From Endobacterium cereale (GTDB taxonomy: Bacteria; Pseudomonadota; Alphaproteobacteria; Rhizobiales; Rhizobiaceae), in assembly GCF_009617585.1 (NCBI RefSeq), contig NZ_WIXI01000050.1:62001-126000 (forward strand): DNA of 64,000 nt. Reading direction: 5' to 3'. This document shows, piece by piece, positions 1-9,140 of this stretch. The notes below the pieces were generated by a model. The model was not told where the DNA came from, did not search any database, and saw nothing but the letters and a program-made list of their open reading frames with translations. Position 1 is the first letter of the stretch, and each line of letters begins with the position of its first letter. Both the position numbers and the translations under genes were made by a program.

Positions 1-84
1 GCGACGGTATGGCCGGTGGTGCGCGGTCCGCGGCGTGATCTCAGACCATTGTGCAAGAACTTCGACGGGACGAGGAAGACATGA
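1..84 (+). CDS. 3' end of an unidentified upstream gene
   Basis: Frame 1 is open from the window edge to a TGA at 82-84. That stop overlaps the ATG at 81 in an ATGA arrangement, as is usual for translationally coupled genes in rhizobial operons. Only 27 residues are visible, ending in FDGTRKT, which is not enough to name a family. The overlap is the main reason to believe it is coding; the frame could also be open by chance. Confidence 0.4.
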   Translation, partial: ATVWPVVRGPRRDLRPLCKNFDGTRKT

Positions 85-899
85 TCGACGCGCGTGAAAT
101 ATCCGATTCCACATGGAAATCCATTCTGGCGTTGCGCGACGGAGAGGCGCCCGACGACGACGCTTTTTCTGATCCCGTAGCGGCACCCTATCGGGCGGTC
201 GCCAGACGCAATGGGCATCCTTTCGTTATCGCGCAAATCGGGCAGTCGCTTGACGGTCGCGTTGCCACCCTTTCGGGAGACGCCCGCAATCTGTCCGGCG
301 ATGGCGGGTTTCTCCACCTGCACCGCCTGCGCGCGCTGGTCGATGCGGTCGTCGTCGGTGTTGGTTCGGTCGTCGCGGATGATCCCATGCTGACAGTGAG
401 AAAGGTTGCTGGCCGAAATCCGATCCGCGTGGTCATCGATCCCAATGGCCGCATGCCGGATAATTGCAAGCTTGTTCATCGGAAGGATCAATCTTGCGCC
501 TCGACAATTGTCGTTCAGGCGAACGACCAGAAGCCGCGCGACGACGTCGACACAATCCAGCTGGCGAGAAATGCCGCAGGATCACTGGATGCCGCAGACA
601 TCGTAAGTGCCCTACAAGCCAGGGGAATGCTCAACATTCTGGTCGAGGGAGGTGGACGTACAATCGAGCATTTCCTGACTTCCGAGGTTGTCGATCGTCT
701 TCACATCTGTGTCGCCCCGATCCTCATCGGCTCAGGCCTGCCCGGTTTGCGCCTGCCTGCCATCAACCTCTTGTCTGAAGCGATCAGGCCACGCGTGACG
801 GCTTATGATCTCGGGAGCGATCTGTTGTTCGACTGTGAATTCGTCGGCAGGCGGACGGCGGGGTCGGATGACGGTGCTGCTTCGCTTCAACACCTTTGA
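81..899 (+). CDS. RibD C-terminal-type reductase, stand-alone
   Basis: A 272-residue protein of the RibD C-terminal / dihydrofolate-reductase-like superfamily. Members reduce 5-amino-6-(5-phosphoribosylamino)uracil with NADPH in riboflavin synthesis, or related substrates. The family signature is clear: GQSLDGRVAT near residue 55, then the VDAVVVGVGSVVADDPMLTVR block, an RVVIDPNGRMP strand and ILVEGGGRTIEHF near residue 195, which forms part of the nucleotide pocket. The N-terminal deaminase domain of bifunctional RibD is absent, so it may act in a pathway other than core riboflavin synthesis. ATG 81 is chosen over GTG 51 because GAGGA lies 6-10 bases before it and it overlaps the upstream stop. 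No other flavin gene is visible nearby. Confidence 0.75.
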   Translation: MIDAREISDSTWKSILALRDGEAPDDDAFSDPVAAPYRAVARRNGHPFVIAQIGQSLDGRVATLSGDARNLSGDGGFLHLHRLRALVDAVVVGVGSVVADDPMLTVRKVAGRNPIRVVIDPNGRMPDNCKLVHRKDQSCASTIVVQANDQKPRDDVDTIQLARNAAGSLDAADIVSALQARGMLNILVEGGGRTIEHFLTSEVVDRLHICVAPILIGSGLPGLRLPAINLLSEAIRPRVTAYDLGSDLLFDCEFVGRRTAGSDDGAASLQHL

Positions 900-905
900 G
901 CGCAA

Positions 906-1919
906 TCAACCGCTGGCTCCTTCGATCAGCATCATTGGCCACACTCGGCGACGTAGGCCCTCGTACGCTTGACGATAGGCCGGCATTTCGGACAGCAACG
1001 TCTCTGCCAGCGCTATTCCGAGATCGTGCAGCGAAAGGTTGAAACCTGTCAGTGTCGGCGACAGGAATTGCGTATGCGGGCTGTGGCGTCCAACGATGGC
1101 AATGTCTTTTCCGGGGGTAATGCCTGCCTCTTCCAGTCCCTTGTAGAGCCCGGTCACCAATGTCTCGTTGACGAGTGCTATCGCCGATGGCCGCGACGGT
1201 CGTGCCGCGATCTCCTTGGCAACCGCATAACCGCCAGCTTCGCTGGGCTTTCCTCGAAAAATGTTTTCTTCACGCAAGCGGATTCCGTGTGTGCCGAGAA
1301 CGCTGCGGCAACGCTCGACGAAGAGATGACCGAGATTGAGATCGCCATGCGGCCAGATAACGCCGATGTCCTTATGTCCTGCGAGGACAAGCCGTTCCAT
1401 CGCAATTTCGGCCATGCCCTCGAAATCGAGATCGATCCACGGCTGACCAACGTCCGTCAGGCTGCGGCCCAGTGAAATGAAGGGAATCTTGTGCCGGTCG
1501 AGCAATTCGAAGCGGGCATCGTTGCGACGCGTGGCGGACAGGATGATCGCGTCGGCAAAGCCGCGCGCCACGGTGCGCTGCAGATAGGCATCCGGGTCTT
1601 CCGATGACGAGCAGAGAAGGGCGACGAGATCGAGATCGTGCCGAGCAAGTACGGTCTGCACGCCGTCGAACACGCTCATAAAAAACGAGTCGCCCTGACC
1701 GGTAATCTCCGGCCCGGTCTGCATCATGAAGCCGATCACGCCAGTCGATCCCTTGCGCAGCGAACGGCCGGACTGATTGGCGACATAACCAAGCTTTTCA
1801 GCGGCTTCCAGCACACGCTGGCGTGTCTGCGGATTGACGTCCGCCTTGCCGTTCAGGGCGCGTGACACGGTGCCGATCGATATGTCGAGATGGTCGGCCA
1901 GTTGCCGTATGCCTTTCAT
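906..1919 (-). CDS. LacI-family transcriptional regulator
   Basis: A 337-residue repressor-type regulator. The first 25 residues form the LacI helix-turn-helix and hinge (IRQLADHLDISIGTVSRALNG), followed by NPQTRQRVLEAAEKLGYVAN and a periplasmic-binding-protein-like effector domain to the C-terminus. It is divergent from the oxidoreductase/isomerase/sugar-ABC operon beginning at 2050. A perfect palindrome with central CG lies in the gap, so it most likely represses that operon until a sugar or sugar phosphate binds. The effector cannot be told from sequence. Confidence 0.9.
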   Translation of the reverse strand: MKGIRQLADHLDISIGTVSRALNGKADVNPQTRQRVLEAAEKLGYVANQSGRSLRKGSTGVIGFMMQTGPEITGQGDSFFMSVFDGVQTVLARHDLDLVALLCSSSEDPDAYLQRTVARGFADAIILSATRRNDARFELLDRHKIPFISLGRSLTDVGQPWIDLDFEGMAEIAMERLVLAGHKDIGVIWPHGDLNLGHLFVERCRSVLGTHGIRLREENIFRGKPSEAGGYAVAKEIAARPSRPSAIALVNETLVTGLYKGLEEAGITPGKDIAIVGRHSPHTQFLSPTLTGFNLSLHDLGIALAETLLSEMPAYRQAYEGLRRRVWPMMLIEGASG

Positions 1920-1958
1920 GCGAATATCCGTCTTTCATCATCCTCTTGAGAACCAGTA

Positions 1959-1986
1959 TTGACAAAATACCGGACATGTCCATAGT
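1959..1986 (+). promoter_or_regulatory. sigma-70-type promoter of the 2050-8232 operon
   Basis: TTGACA at 1959-1964 matches the -35 consensus exactly. Sixteen bases later CATAGT (1981-1986) is a 4/6 match to the -10. It points at the operon starting at 2050, and the adjacent palindrome would cover the start of transcription. Confidence 0.6.
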
Positions 1987-1988
1987 TT

Positions 1989-2004
1989 CCGTAAACGTTT
2001 ACGG
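1989..2004. promoter_or_regulatory. LacI-family operator, perfect 16-bp palindrome
   Basis: CCGTAAACGTTTACGG is perfectly self-complementary with the central CG typical of LacI/GalR operators. It lies in the gap between the divergent lacI-type gene and the operon, just downstream of the -10 element, a position suited to steric repression. Confidence 0.75.
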
Positions 2005-2049
2005 TCGTTGCAGGAGGTGCAACCCGCAAACGTCTTTGGGAGGTTTATC

Positions 2050-3084
2050 GTGACATACAGCGTCGTTTTGTGTGGGTGCGGAGCTATGGCCAAGGGCTGG
2101 CTCCGAGCGGTTCAATCCACACCGGATTTGAGAGATACGCTCAACATCGTCGGCCTTGTCGACCTGAATGAAGATGTCGCACAGGCGCTGGCTGCGGAGT
2201 TCGGCCTTGCCGATGTGGTCATCGGCTCGGACCTGCAAAAAGTGCTGGATGACACCGGCGCAGATATCGTTTTCGACGTCGTCATTCCGGCTGCGCGCCA
2301 CGCGGTGGTGACAACGGCTTTGGCGCATGGCTGCCACGTGCTCAGCGAAAAACCCATGGCCAATTCCATGGAAGAAGCGGCGGATCTTCTGAGCGCCGCC
2401 GCATCGGCCCAAAAAATCCATTCCGTCGTTCAGAACCGCCGGTTCATTTCCGGTGTTCGCCGCATGCGTCGACTGGTGGAAAGCGGTGCGATTGGCGACA
2501 TCACGGCGATCCATTGCGATTTCTTCATCGGCCCGCATTTCGGCGGGTTTCGCGAGAAGATGGACAATGTCCTGCTGCTCGACATGGCGATCCACACATT
2601 CGATGCCGCCCGTTATGTCTCTGGCAAGACGCCGCTTTCCGTCTATTGCCTCGAAACCAATCCATCGGGCTCGTGGTATGCGCATGGAGCCTCTGCCAAT
2701 GCCGTCTTCCGGTTCTCCGATGATGTGGTCTTCACCTATCGCGGCTCCTGGTGTGCGGAAGGCGAGCGCACCAGCTGGGAAAGCGCGTGGCGCATCGTCG
2801 GCACGAAAGGCATGCTGACCTGGGATGGTGAGGACGGCTTCAAGGCCGCCGTCGCGGGCAGCGACGATGGCCTGTTGCGCGGGTTTGCGCCCGTCGAGGT
2901 GCCGCCGCCATCGCGGGAGGAAGAAACCCACGGCCACGCCAGCGTCATCGCCGATTTCCTCGGGGCCATTCGCACGGGACGGCCGGCGGAAACTGCCGGG
3001 GAAGACAATATCCGAAGCCTCGCCATGGTTTTTGGCGCCATTGAGAGCGCTCGTTCCGGGCGCAGTGTCGAGCTTGCAGCATAG
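2050..3084 (+). CDS. Gfo/Idh/MocA-family NAD(P)-dependent oxidoreductase
   Basis: A 344-residue protein with an N-terminal Rossmann fold (VVLCGCGAMAKGW, the GxGxxA/G dinucleotide loop) and the family hallmark SEKPMANSMEEA near residue 105, where the EKP lysine helps catalysis. The C-terminal half is the alpha/beta substrate domain. Such enzymes oxidise or reduce sugars, inositols or keto-sugars in the cytoplasm. GTG 2050 is chosen because GGGAGG lies 6 bases before it; a longer reading from 2008 has no ribosome site and would overlap the operator region. It is first in an operon with a sugar isomerase and a sugar ABC importer, so it probably acts on the imported sugar. Confidence 0.85.
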   Translation: MTYSVVLCGCGAMAKGWLRAVQSTPDLRDTLNIVGLVDLNEDVAQALAAEFGLADVVIGSDLQKVLDDTGADIVFDVVIPAARHAVVTTALAHGCHVLSEKPMANSMEEAADLLSAAASAQKIHSVVQNRRFISGVRRMRRLVESGAIGDITAIHCDFFIGPHFGGFREKMDNVLLLDMAIHTFDAARYVSGKTPLSVYCLETNPSGSWYAHGASANAVFRFSDDVVFTYRGSWCAEGERTSWESAWRIVGTKGMLTWDGEDGFKAAVAGSDDGLLRGFAPVEVPPPSREEETHGHASVIADFLGAIRTGRPAETAGEDNIRSLAMVFGAIESARSGRSVELAA

Positions 3085-3095
3085 GGAAGAGAGTG

Positions 3096-4001
3096 ATGAG
3101 CATAACCAACAGCAATGCCATTCGCGTCGGCACCATGGTCAGCGCCACGAAGGGGCAAGCGGCCGAGCGCATCGCGCAGATCGCCGACATGGGTTTTGAA
3201 AGTTTCGAGCCGTTCTTCTGGCAGACGACCAATGGTCAGGATATCGCCGAACTCGGCAAACGCTGCGTCGAGGCGATCGGTGACCGGGATATCACCATCT
3301 CCACACTCGGCATGTTCGGCAATCCGCTTGAGGGCACCGATATCGACCTTCAGACCCTGCAGGGCTGGAAGGATTGCATCGACAACGCCCATCATTTTGG
3401 CGCCACCTGCGTGGCCGGCTTCACCGGCCGCATCCGCAACAAGCCGCTGCCGGAGAGCCTGCCGCGCTACAAGGAAATTTTCGGAGAACTTGCCAAGCGC
3501 GCCGCAGACAAGGGTGTGAAGATCGCCTTCGAGAATTGCGCCATGGATGGCAACTGGCAGACCGGCGACTGGAATATCGCCCACAATCCCGATGCGTGGG
3601 AGCTGATCTTCAACGAGACGCCGGATGACAATATCGGGCTGGAATGGGAACCCTGCCACCAGATGGTCTATCTGATCGACCCGCTGCCGCAGATCCGCAA
3701 ATGGGCGCACAAGATCTTTCACGTGCACGGCAAGGATGCCACCATCCGCTGGGATGTGATCCGCGAACACGGCATTTTTGGAAAACACCCGTTCGTGTTC
3801 ATGCGCACGCCCGGTTTCGGCGACAGCAACTGGACGGATATCATTTCGGAACTGCGGCTCGCCGGCTGGTCTGGCTCCATCGATATCGAAGGCTGGCATG
3901 ATCCGGTCTATCGCGATGCACTGGAAATGACCGGTCAGGTCCATGCGCTCAATCACCTGAAGCAGGCACGCGGCGGCAATTTCGTCGTCGACCCGGTGTA
4001 A
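3096..4001 (+). CDS. Sugar phosphate isomerase/epimerase (AP endonuclease 2-type TIM barrel)
   Basis: A 301-residue protein of the xylose-isomerase-like TIM-barrel superfamily. Visible markers are FESFEPFFW early on, KIAFENCAMDGNW mid-protein with a candidate metal-ligand Glu, IGLEWEPCHQ, KIFHVHGKDA with the His typical of the metal site, and DIEGWHD near the end. These enzymes isomerise or epimerise sugars or keto-sugars using a divalent metal. ATG 3096 directly follows a GTG and is preceded by GGGAAGAG. It sits 11 bases after the oxidoreductase, and the pair is commonly found together in sugar or inositol catabolism. Confidence 0.85.
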   Translation: MSITNSNAIRVGTMVSATKGQAAERIAQIADMGFESFEPFFWQTTNGQDIAELGKRCVEAIGDRDITISTLGMFGNPLEGTDIDLQTLQGWKDCIDNAHHFGATCVAGFTGRIRNKPLPESLPRYKEIFGELAKRAADKGVKIAFENCAMDGNWQTGDWNIAHNPDAWELIFNETPDDNIGLEWEPCHQMVYLIDPLPQIRKWAHKIFHVHGKDATIRWDVIREHGIFGKHPFVFMRTPGFGDSNWTDIISELRLAGWSGSIDIEGWHDPVYRDALEMTGQVHALNHLKQARGGNFVVDPV

Positions 4002-4080
4002 GGAGAAAATGCGCGCCGATCGCATGAGGAGGTTTGCGGTCGGCCACATGAGGTGAGGATAACCTAAAAGGAGGAGAACC

Positions 4081-5313
4081 ATGGGTATCCGCAGGAATTC
4101 GATTGCCATTGCACTGGCTTTGACATGTGCCTCGCTGGTCAGCTTTCAGGCGAAAGCCGAGGACGTGAAGCTCACCCTCTGGTCGCTGGATCGCGATATC
4201 CAGCCGGCGCCCAACCTGATCAAGGAATTCAACGCGCAGAAAAACGGTATCCAGATCGAGTACCGTCAGATCCAGTTCGATGACGTGGTGAGCGAGGCGA
4301 TGCGCGCCTATTCGACCGGCAAGGCGCCCGATATCATCGCCATCGATAACCCGAACCATGCGATGTTCGCATCGCGCAAGGCGTTTCTCGACCTGACCGC
4401 CATGATCAAGACGTCGACGGTCATCAAGCCGGAAAACTATTTTCCGGGGCCGCTGAAATCGGCCACATGGGGCGAAAAATATTACGGCGTGCCGAAGGCG
4501 ACCAACACGATCGCGCTCTATTACAACAAGGACCTGTTCAAGGCCGCAGGCCTTGATCCGAACAAGCCGCCGCAGACCTGGGACGAACTGGTCGAAACGG
4601 CGCGAAAACTCAACGATCCGTCGAAAAACGTCTACGGCATCGCATTCTGTGCCAAGGCTAATGAGGAGGGCACCTTTCAGTTCCTTCCCTGGGCGCAGAT
4701 GGGCGGCTCCACCTACAAGACGATCAATGGCGAAGGGGCTGTGCGCGCGCTCTCCGTCTGGAAACAGTTGATGGACGACAAACTGACCTCGCCGGACACG
4801 CTGACCCGCAGCCAGTGGGATTCGACCGCGACCTTCAATGCCGGCAATGCCGCCATGGTCATTTCCGGTCCATGGGAAATCGACCGCATGCTGACGGACG
4901 CCAAGTTCGAATGGGGTACGGCACTTCTGCCGGTTCCGCAGGAAGGCGCGCAGCGTTCCTCGGCCATGGGTGATTACAACTGGGCGATCTTCTCCAACTC
5001 GAAACATCCGGAAGAGGCGTTCAAGGCGCTTGAATTCTTCGCCTCCAAGGATGCCACCATGTACAAGGATTTTGGCCAGCTTCCGGCACGCGCCGATCTG
5101 CCTGTCCCGCCCACCGGCAATGCCGTGAAGGATGCGGCTCTCGCAACTTTCCTCGAGCAGATGAAATATGCCCAGCCGCGTGGTCCGTCTCCCGAATGGC
5201 CAAAGATCTCCAAGGCCATTCAGGATGCCATCCAGGCGGCGCTGACCGGCCAGATGGAGCCGAAGGCAGCGCTCGATCAGGCGGCTGCAAAGATCAAGTC
5301 GATCGAAGGGTAA
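4081..5313 (+). CDS. Sugar ABC transporter substrate-binding protein (family 1)
   Basis: A 410-residue periplasmic binding protein. The N-terminus is a Sec signal peptide (charged MGIRR, a hydrophobic stretch, and an AKA cleavage site near residue 27). The mature part has the family 1 pattern: LTLWSLDRD, PDIIAIDNPNHAMFASRKAF, YYGVPKATNTIALYYNKDLFKAAGLDP, and FNAGNAAMVISGPWE. It delivers the substrate to the permeases that follow. An 8-bp hairpin downstream may stabilise its mRNA, which fits the usual excess of binding protein. Substrate identity is not visible; a mono- or disaccharide is likely. Confidence 0.9.
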   Translation: MGIRRNSIAIALALTCASLVSFQAKAEDVKLTLWSLDRDIQPAPNLIKEFNAQKNGIQIEYRQIQFDDVVSEAMRAYSTGKAPDIIAIDNPNHAMFASRKAFLDLTAMIKTSTVIKPENYFPGPLKSATWGEKYYGVPKATNTIALYYNKDLFKAAGLDPNKPPQTWDELVETARKLNDPSKNVYGIAFCAKANEEGTFQFLPWAQMGGSTYKTINGEGAVRALSVWKQLMDDKLTSPDTLTRSQWDSTATFNAGNAAMVISGPWEIDRMLTDAKFEWGTALLPVPQEGAQRSSAMGDYNWAIFSNSKHPEEAFKALEFFASKDATMYKDFGQLPARADLPVPPTGNAVKDAALATFLEQMKYAQPRGPSPEWPKISKAIQDAIQAALTGQMEPKAALDQAAAKIKSIEG

Positions 5314-5379
5314 GGTACCCTTGGCCCGCCGCCATCACGGTCGCGGGTCAAAACTCCTGTTTCCTCCCGGACGGTTCTG

Positions 5380-5401
5380 CCCGGCACGCCAATGTGCCGG
5401 G
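5380..5401. repeat. Hairpin between binding-protein and permease genes
   Basis: CCCGGCAC and GTGCCGGG form a perfect 8-bp stem with a 6-base loop in the 116-base gap before the first permease. There is no T run, so it is more likely an mRNA-stabilising or partial-termination structure than a full terminator. Confidence 0.5.
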
Positions 5402-5429
5402 TGGTTCCGAGCGATGACATGAGGTTTTG

Positions 5430-6332
5430 ATGAGACGGATATTTGCAAGCGTCAGGGATGGCCGTGGGTTCGACATCGTGCTTGTCGGCGTGCCCTTCGC
5501 ATTCCTGTTCGCGCTGGCCGGGCTGCCGCTGATCTACAATATCCTGATGAGCTTTCAGGAGGTGGACATGTTCAGCCTCGGCAGCTTCATCCGGCCTTTT
5601 GTCGGCATCGACAATTACGTGGCGCTGTTCAAGCAGCCGGAAACATGGCCGATCCTGACCAATACGCTGATCTTCGTTGTCGGCTCGATCGGCGGACAAT
5701 TCCTGATCGGCTTCGGTCTCGCCCTGTTTTTCTGGACGAATTTTCCGGGTGCAAGCTGGTTGCGCGGGCTCTTTCTCGTGTCCTGGGTGATGCCCGGCCT
5801 TGTCGTCGGCGCAATCTGGAACTGGATCCTGTCCGGCGATTTCGGTGTCCTGAATTTCTTCCTGCGCGAAAGCGGGCTGATCACGGCCAACATCTTCTGG
5901 CGTTCGGACCCGAGTTTTTCGCTCTGGGCGGTCGTCATCGCCAATGTCTGGCTCGGCACATCCTTCAACATGATCCTGCTGTCGGTCGGCCTGTCCGACA
6001 TTCCCGGCGATCTTTACGAGGCGGCGGACATGGATGGTGCCAATGCCTGGCAGCGCTTCTGGACAATCACGCTCCCGATGATGCGCTCGACCATCGGCGC
6101 CATCATCGCGCTCGGCCTGATTTTCACACTGCAGCAATTCGATCTGTTCGCGGCCATCACCGATGGCGGGCCGAACAATTCCTCCAATGTCGCGCAATAC
6201 TGGGCGTGGGATCTGTCCTTCCGCCAGTATGATTTCGGCAGGGGTGCCACGATCTCCGTCATCATGACCGTGTTCGTGATGTTCGCCGCCGCCGTTTATG
6301 TGCGCTCCACACGTCATGAGGTGCGCGGATGA
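5430..6332 (+). CDS. Sugar ABC transporter permease (MalF-like)
   Basis: A 300-residue inner-membrane permease of the carbohydrate-uptake-1 family, with about six membrane helices. The EAA loop that docks on the ATPase is YEAADMDGANAWQRFWTITLPMM near residues 194-216. ATG 5430 is preceded by GAGG (5421-5424); the TTG just before it is ignored. Its end overlaps the next permease by 4 bases. Confidence 0.9.
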   Translation: MRRIFASVRDGRGFDIVLVGVPFAFLFALAGLPLIYNILMSFQEVDMFSLGSFIRPFVGIDNYVALFKQPETWPILTNTLIFVVGSIGGQFLIGFGLALFFWTNFPGASWLRGLFLVSWVMPGLVVGAIWNWILSGDFGVLNFFLRESGLITANIFWRSDPSFSLWAVVIANVWLGTSFNMILLSVGLSDIPGDLYEAADMDGANAWQRFWTITLPMMRSTIGAIIALGLIFTLQQFDLFAAITDGGPNNSSNVAQYWAWDLSFRQYDFGRGATISVIMTVFVMFAAAVYVRSTRHEVRG

Positions 6333-7156
6333 GCGAGACCGCCCGCAATCGTCTGATGCTCGCGATCGCGCTCATCATGGCAGCTATCTACCTGTTCCCG
6401 CTCTACTGGATGTATGTCACGTCCCTGAAGAGCGGTTCGGAAATGTTCGCCAACCCGCCAAGCTTTTGGCCGTCTTCGGCACAGTGGCAGACGTTTGCCT
6501 TTGTCTGGGAAAGCCGGAACATGAGCCGTTATCTGTGGAATTCGACGGTCATCGCCTTCGGTTCCGTGGCCCTGATCGCGGTGCTCGGCACCGGTTGCGC
6601 TTATGTTCTGGCGCGCTACCGCAATGTCTGGGTCGATGTCGGGCTTTTCCTGATCCTCATGCTGCAGGTCCTGCCGGCATCCTTGATGGTGACACCTATT
6701 TTCGTCGGTTTCACCCAGGTCGGCCTTCTCGATTATCCGCGGCTCGCGGTCATTCTGGCGATAGCCGCCAAAAGCATGCCCTTCTTTATGGTTCTGGTTC
6801 GCGCCACCTTTATGGCCGTGCCGATGGAACTGGAAGAGGCGGCACTGGTCGATGGCAATTCGCGTGTCGGTGCATTTTTCAACATCGTCCTGCCGCTTGC
6901 CCGCAACGGCATCCTCGTCAGCGCCATCCTCATCTTCATGCAGGCTTTTGGCGAGTTCGTCTATTCGAAGTCGATGATCCAGGATGTCAGCCTGCAGCCG
7001 GCAAGCGTCGGCCTCAATTCCTTCATGGGGCCGAACACCAGCGAATGGAACAACATCATGGCCTACGCCACGATGTACGTGACCCCCATCCTTGCGATCT
7101 TCGTGCTTCTGCAGCGGCGCATCGTCTCCGGCCTCACATCGGGAGCCCTCAAATGA
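6329..7156 (+). CDS. Sugar ABC transporter permease (MalG-like)
   Basis: A 275-residue permease that pairs with the preceding one. It has an N-terminal membrane helix (LAIALIMAAIYLFPLYWMYV), further helices, and the EAA loop LEEAALVDGNSRVGAFFNIVLPL near residues 170-192. It overlaps both neighbours by 4 bases, indicating coupled translation. Confidence 0.9.
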   Translation: MSETARNRLMLAIALIMAAIYLFPLYWMYVTSLKSGSEMFANPPSFWPSSAQWQTFAFVWESRNMSRYLWNSTVIAFGSVALIAVLGTGCAYVLARYRNVWVDVGLFLILMLQVLPASLMVTPIFVGFTQVGLLDYPRLAVILAIAAKSMPFFMVLVRATFMAVPMELEEAALVDGNSRVGAFFNIVLPLARNGILVSAILIFMQAFGEFVYSKSMIQDVSLQPASVGLNSFMGPNTSEWNNIMAYATMYVTPILAIFVLLQRRIVSGLTSGALK

Positions 7157-8232
7157 CCCAGCAAATCGAACTCTCCGGCGTCAACAAATATTACGGCGCC
7201 TATCACGCGCTGAGGGATATCAACCTCTCCATTCCGAAAGGGGCCTTCGTCGCGCTGGTCGGGCCTTCCGGTTGCGGGAAGTCGACGCTTCTGCGCTCGC
7301 TCGCGGGGCTTGAAACCATTTCGAGCGGCGATCTGGTGATCGCCGGCGAGCGAATGAACGACATGCCGCCACGCAAGCGGGATCTTGCCATGGTGTTTCA
7401 GTCCTATGCGCTCTATCCGCATATGACGGTGGAGCAGAACCTCACCTACAGCCTGCGCATCAAGGGCGTGAAAAAGGCGGAGGCGAAGAAGGCGGCGGAC
7501 GAGGTGGCGGCGATCACCGGCCTTTCCGATCTGCTCCACCGTTATCCGCGAGAACTCTCCGGCGGCCAGCGACAGCGCGTGGCCATGAGCCGGGCGATCA
7601 TCCGCCATCCGAAAGCGTTCCTGTTCGATGAGCCGCTGTCCAATCTCGATGCGGCATTGCGTGTCCACATGCGCAAGGAAATCCGGGCGCTGCATGACCG
7701 GTTGGGCGCGACATCGGTTTATGTCACGCATGATCAGGTCGAGGCCATGACGATGGCCGACCATGTGGTGATCATGCGCAGCGGCGTCATCGAACAGCAG
7801 GGTCGTCCTCTCGATCTCTACGACCGACCGGCCAATCGTTTTGTTGCGGGTTTCATCGGCTCGCCGGCGATGAACTTCATTCCCGGCAAGGTGACCCGAA
7901 ATGGTCGGGAAATTGTTCTGGATCTGCCGGGTTCGCACAGTCTTGCCATCGACTTGGATCTGCCACCGGATCATGCGGTGCTAGTCGGCATTCGGCCGGA
8001 ACATGTGAGGATCGCAACGCAAGGAGAACGCGGATTCGATGTGCCGATCGCAGCAGTAGAATTCACCGGTGCTTCGACCTTTGTGACCACGGATACCATG
8101 CCCGAGATTGTATTCGTTCTGAATGAGCGATCATCGTTGAAAATCGGTGAGACGATAAGACTAACGTTCGCGCCCGAAAATGTGCATGTATTCGATGCTA
8201 AGACAGAACAACGACTGGGCCTCAAGGATTGA
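7153..8232 (+). CDS. Sugar ABC transporter ATP-binding protein (MsmK/UgpC-like)
   Basis: A 359-residue ATPase of the MalK type. Walker A GPSGCGKST is at 37-45, the Q-loop at about 83, signature LSGGQ at 135-139 and Walker B FLFDE at 156-160, with an H-loop in YVTHDQVEAM. The C-terminal third is the OB-fold regulatory domain. ATG 7153 overlaps the permease stop; the reading frame is open far upstream, but that part is a shadow of the permease gene. It energises the importer encoded just before it. Confidence 0.93.
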   Translation: MTQQIELSGVNKYYGAYHALRDINLSIPKGAFVALVGPSGCGKSTLLRSLAGLETISSGDLVIAGERMNDMPPRKRDLAMVFQSYALYPHMTVEQNLTYSLRIKGVKKAEAKKAADEVAAITGLSDLLHRYPRELSGGQRQRVAMSRAIIRHPKAFLFDEPLSNLDAALRVHMRKEIRALHDRLGATSVYVTHDQVEAMTMADHVVIMRSGVIEQQGRPLDLYDRPANRFVAGFIGSPAMNFIPGKVTRNGREIVLDLPGSHSLAIDLDLPPDHAVLVGIRPEHVRIATQGERGFDVPIAAVEFTGASTFVTTDTMPEIVFVLNERSSLKIGETIRLTFAPENVHVFDAKTEQRLGLKD

Positions 8233-8264
8233 TCGGGAAACTTTCTTGCCGTCGGCGCGGAAAG

Positions 8265-8283
8265 GGCACGCTGGAAGCGTGCC
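8265..8283. terminator. Hairpin between convergent genes
   Basis: GGCACGCT and AGCGTGCC form an 8-bp stem with a 3-base loop, between the end of the sugar operon and the end of the opposing nagB-type gene. No T run follows, so intrinsic termination is only suggested. Confidence 0.35.
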
Positions 8284-8348
8284 ATGGTATGGATCTGACG
8301 GATGGCTGAACCAGAGCGCCGGTTCGTTCGCGTTGCAACCGGGTGACG

Positions 8349-9107
8349 TCAGAGCAGATTGGCGGCCGCCTCATCCAGTATCCAATGGACATTGCCGTGA
8401 CCAGCAAGATGTGAAGCCGGGCACGTATCATCCGGGGCCTCCCGCAGGCTTCGATACACGGATTCGGCTTTGGCCTGGCCGGTGGCCAGGATCACGATTT
8501 CACGGGCATCGAGAATGTCGGCGATCCCCATGGTGATGGCGTGTCTCGGCACCTGGTCAAGTTCGATCAGCGTTGGCCGGTTGGCAGCCTGCGTCTCTTC
8601 CGACAATTCGACGACGCGAACACGGCTCATCGATGATGACCCCGGCTCGTTGAAACCGATATGTCCGTTTGTGCCGATGCCCAGCAGTTGCAGGTCGACA
8701 GTATGCTGCACGAGCAGTCGGGCATATCGGTCGGCTTCTGCCTTCTCATCCGCGGCGGCGCCATCGATCAGATTGATCTTGTGCTGATCGAAACCGGCCT
8801 TGTCGAACAGTTCTCTGTGCATGTAGGCGGCAAAAGAATCCGCATGCGAGCATGTAAGACCGCAATATTCATCGAGATTGAATGTCGTGGCATGTGCAAA
8901 GGATATTTCACCATTGGCCACCGCATCGATAAGCTTGGCATAAACACGCCGTGGCGTCTGGCCTGTCGCAAGGCCCAGCACTGCAGCAGGTTTGGCGCGA
9001 ACCCTCGACAGGATTTTATCGGCAACAGCCGCGCTTGCAGCTTCCGCGTTGGGCAGAATTGTAACGTTAAAAGTGCGATCGGAGGCGTTCCGAGGATGAT
9101 GATCCAT
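8349..9107 (-). CDS. nagB: Glucosamine-6-phosphate deaminase
   Basis: A 252-residue cytoplasmic enzyme converting glucosamine 6-phosphate to fructose 6-phosphate and ammonia. Family motifs are present in order: LGLATGQTP (phosphate site), FNLDEYCGL (catalytic Asp region), and LLGIGTNGHIGFNEPGSS (active-site loop). Length fits the short NagB group. It is the last gene of the minus-strand operon headed by the SIS protein at 17328, and follows a possible attenuator hairpin at 9141-9164. Its presence argues that the imported sugar contains an amino sugar. Confidence 0.9.
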   Translation of the reverse strand: MDHHPRNASDRTFNVTILPNAEAASAAVADKILSRVRAKPAAVLGLATGQTPRRVYAKLIDAVANGEISFAHATTFNLDEYCGLTCSHADSFAAYMHRELFDKAGFDQHKINLIDGAAADEKAEADRYARLLVQHTVDLQLLGIGTNGHIGFNEPGSSSMSRVRVVELSEETQAANRPTLIELDQVPRHAITMGIADILDAREIVILATGQAKAESVYRSLREAPDDTCPASHLAGHGNVHWILDEAAANLL

Positions 9108-9140
9108 CAGATTGAAACCTTAAAACATGGAATTGAAAAT

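Noticed and set aside
2736..4109. 457-codon minus-strand open frame
   Set aside because: Antisense to the oxidoreductase and isomerase genes; no ribosome site and no recognisable domain.
6298..7152. 285-codon N-terminal extension of the sugar ABC ATPase
   Set aside because: It overlaps the whole permease gene in another frame; the ATPase has a normal start at 7153 overlapping the permease stop.
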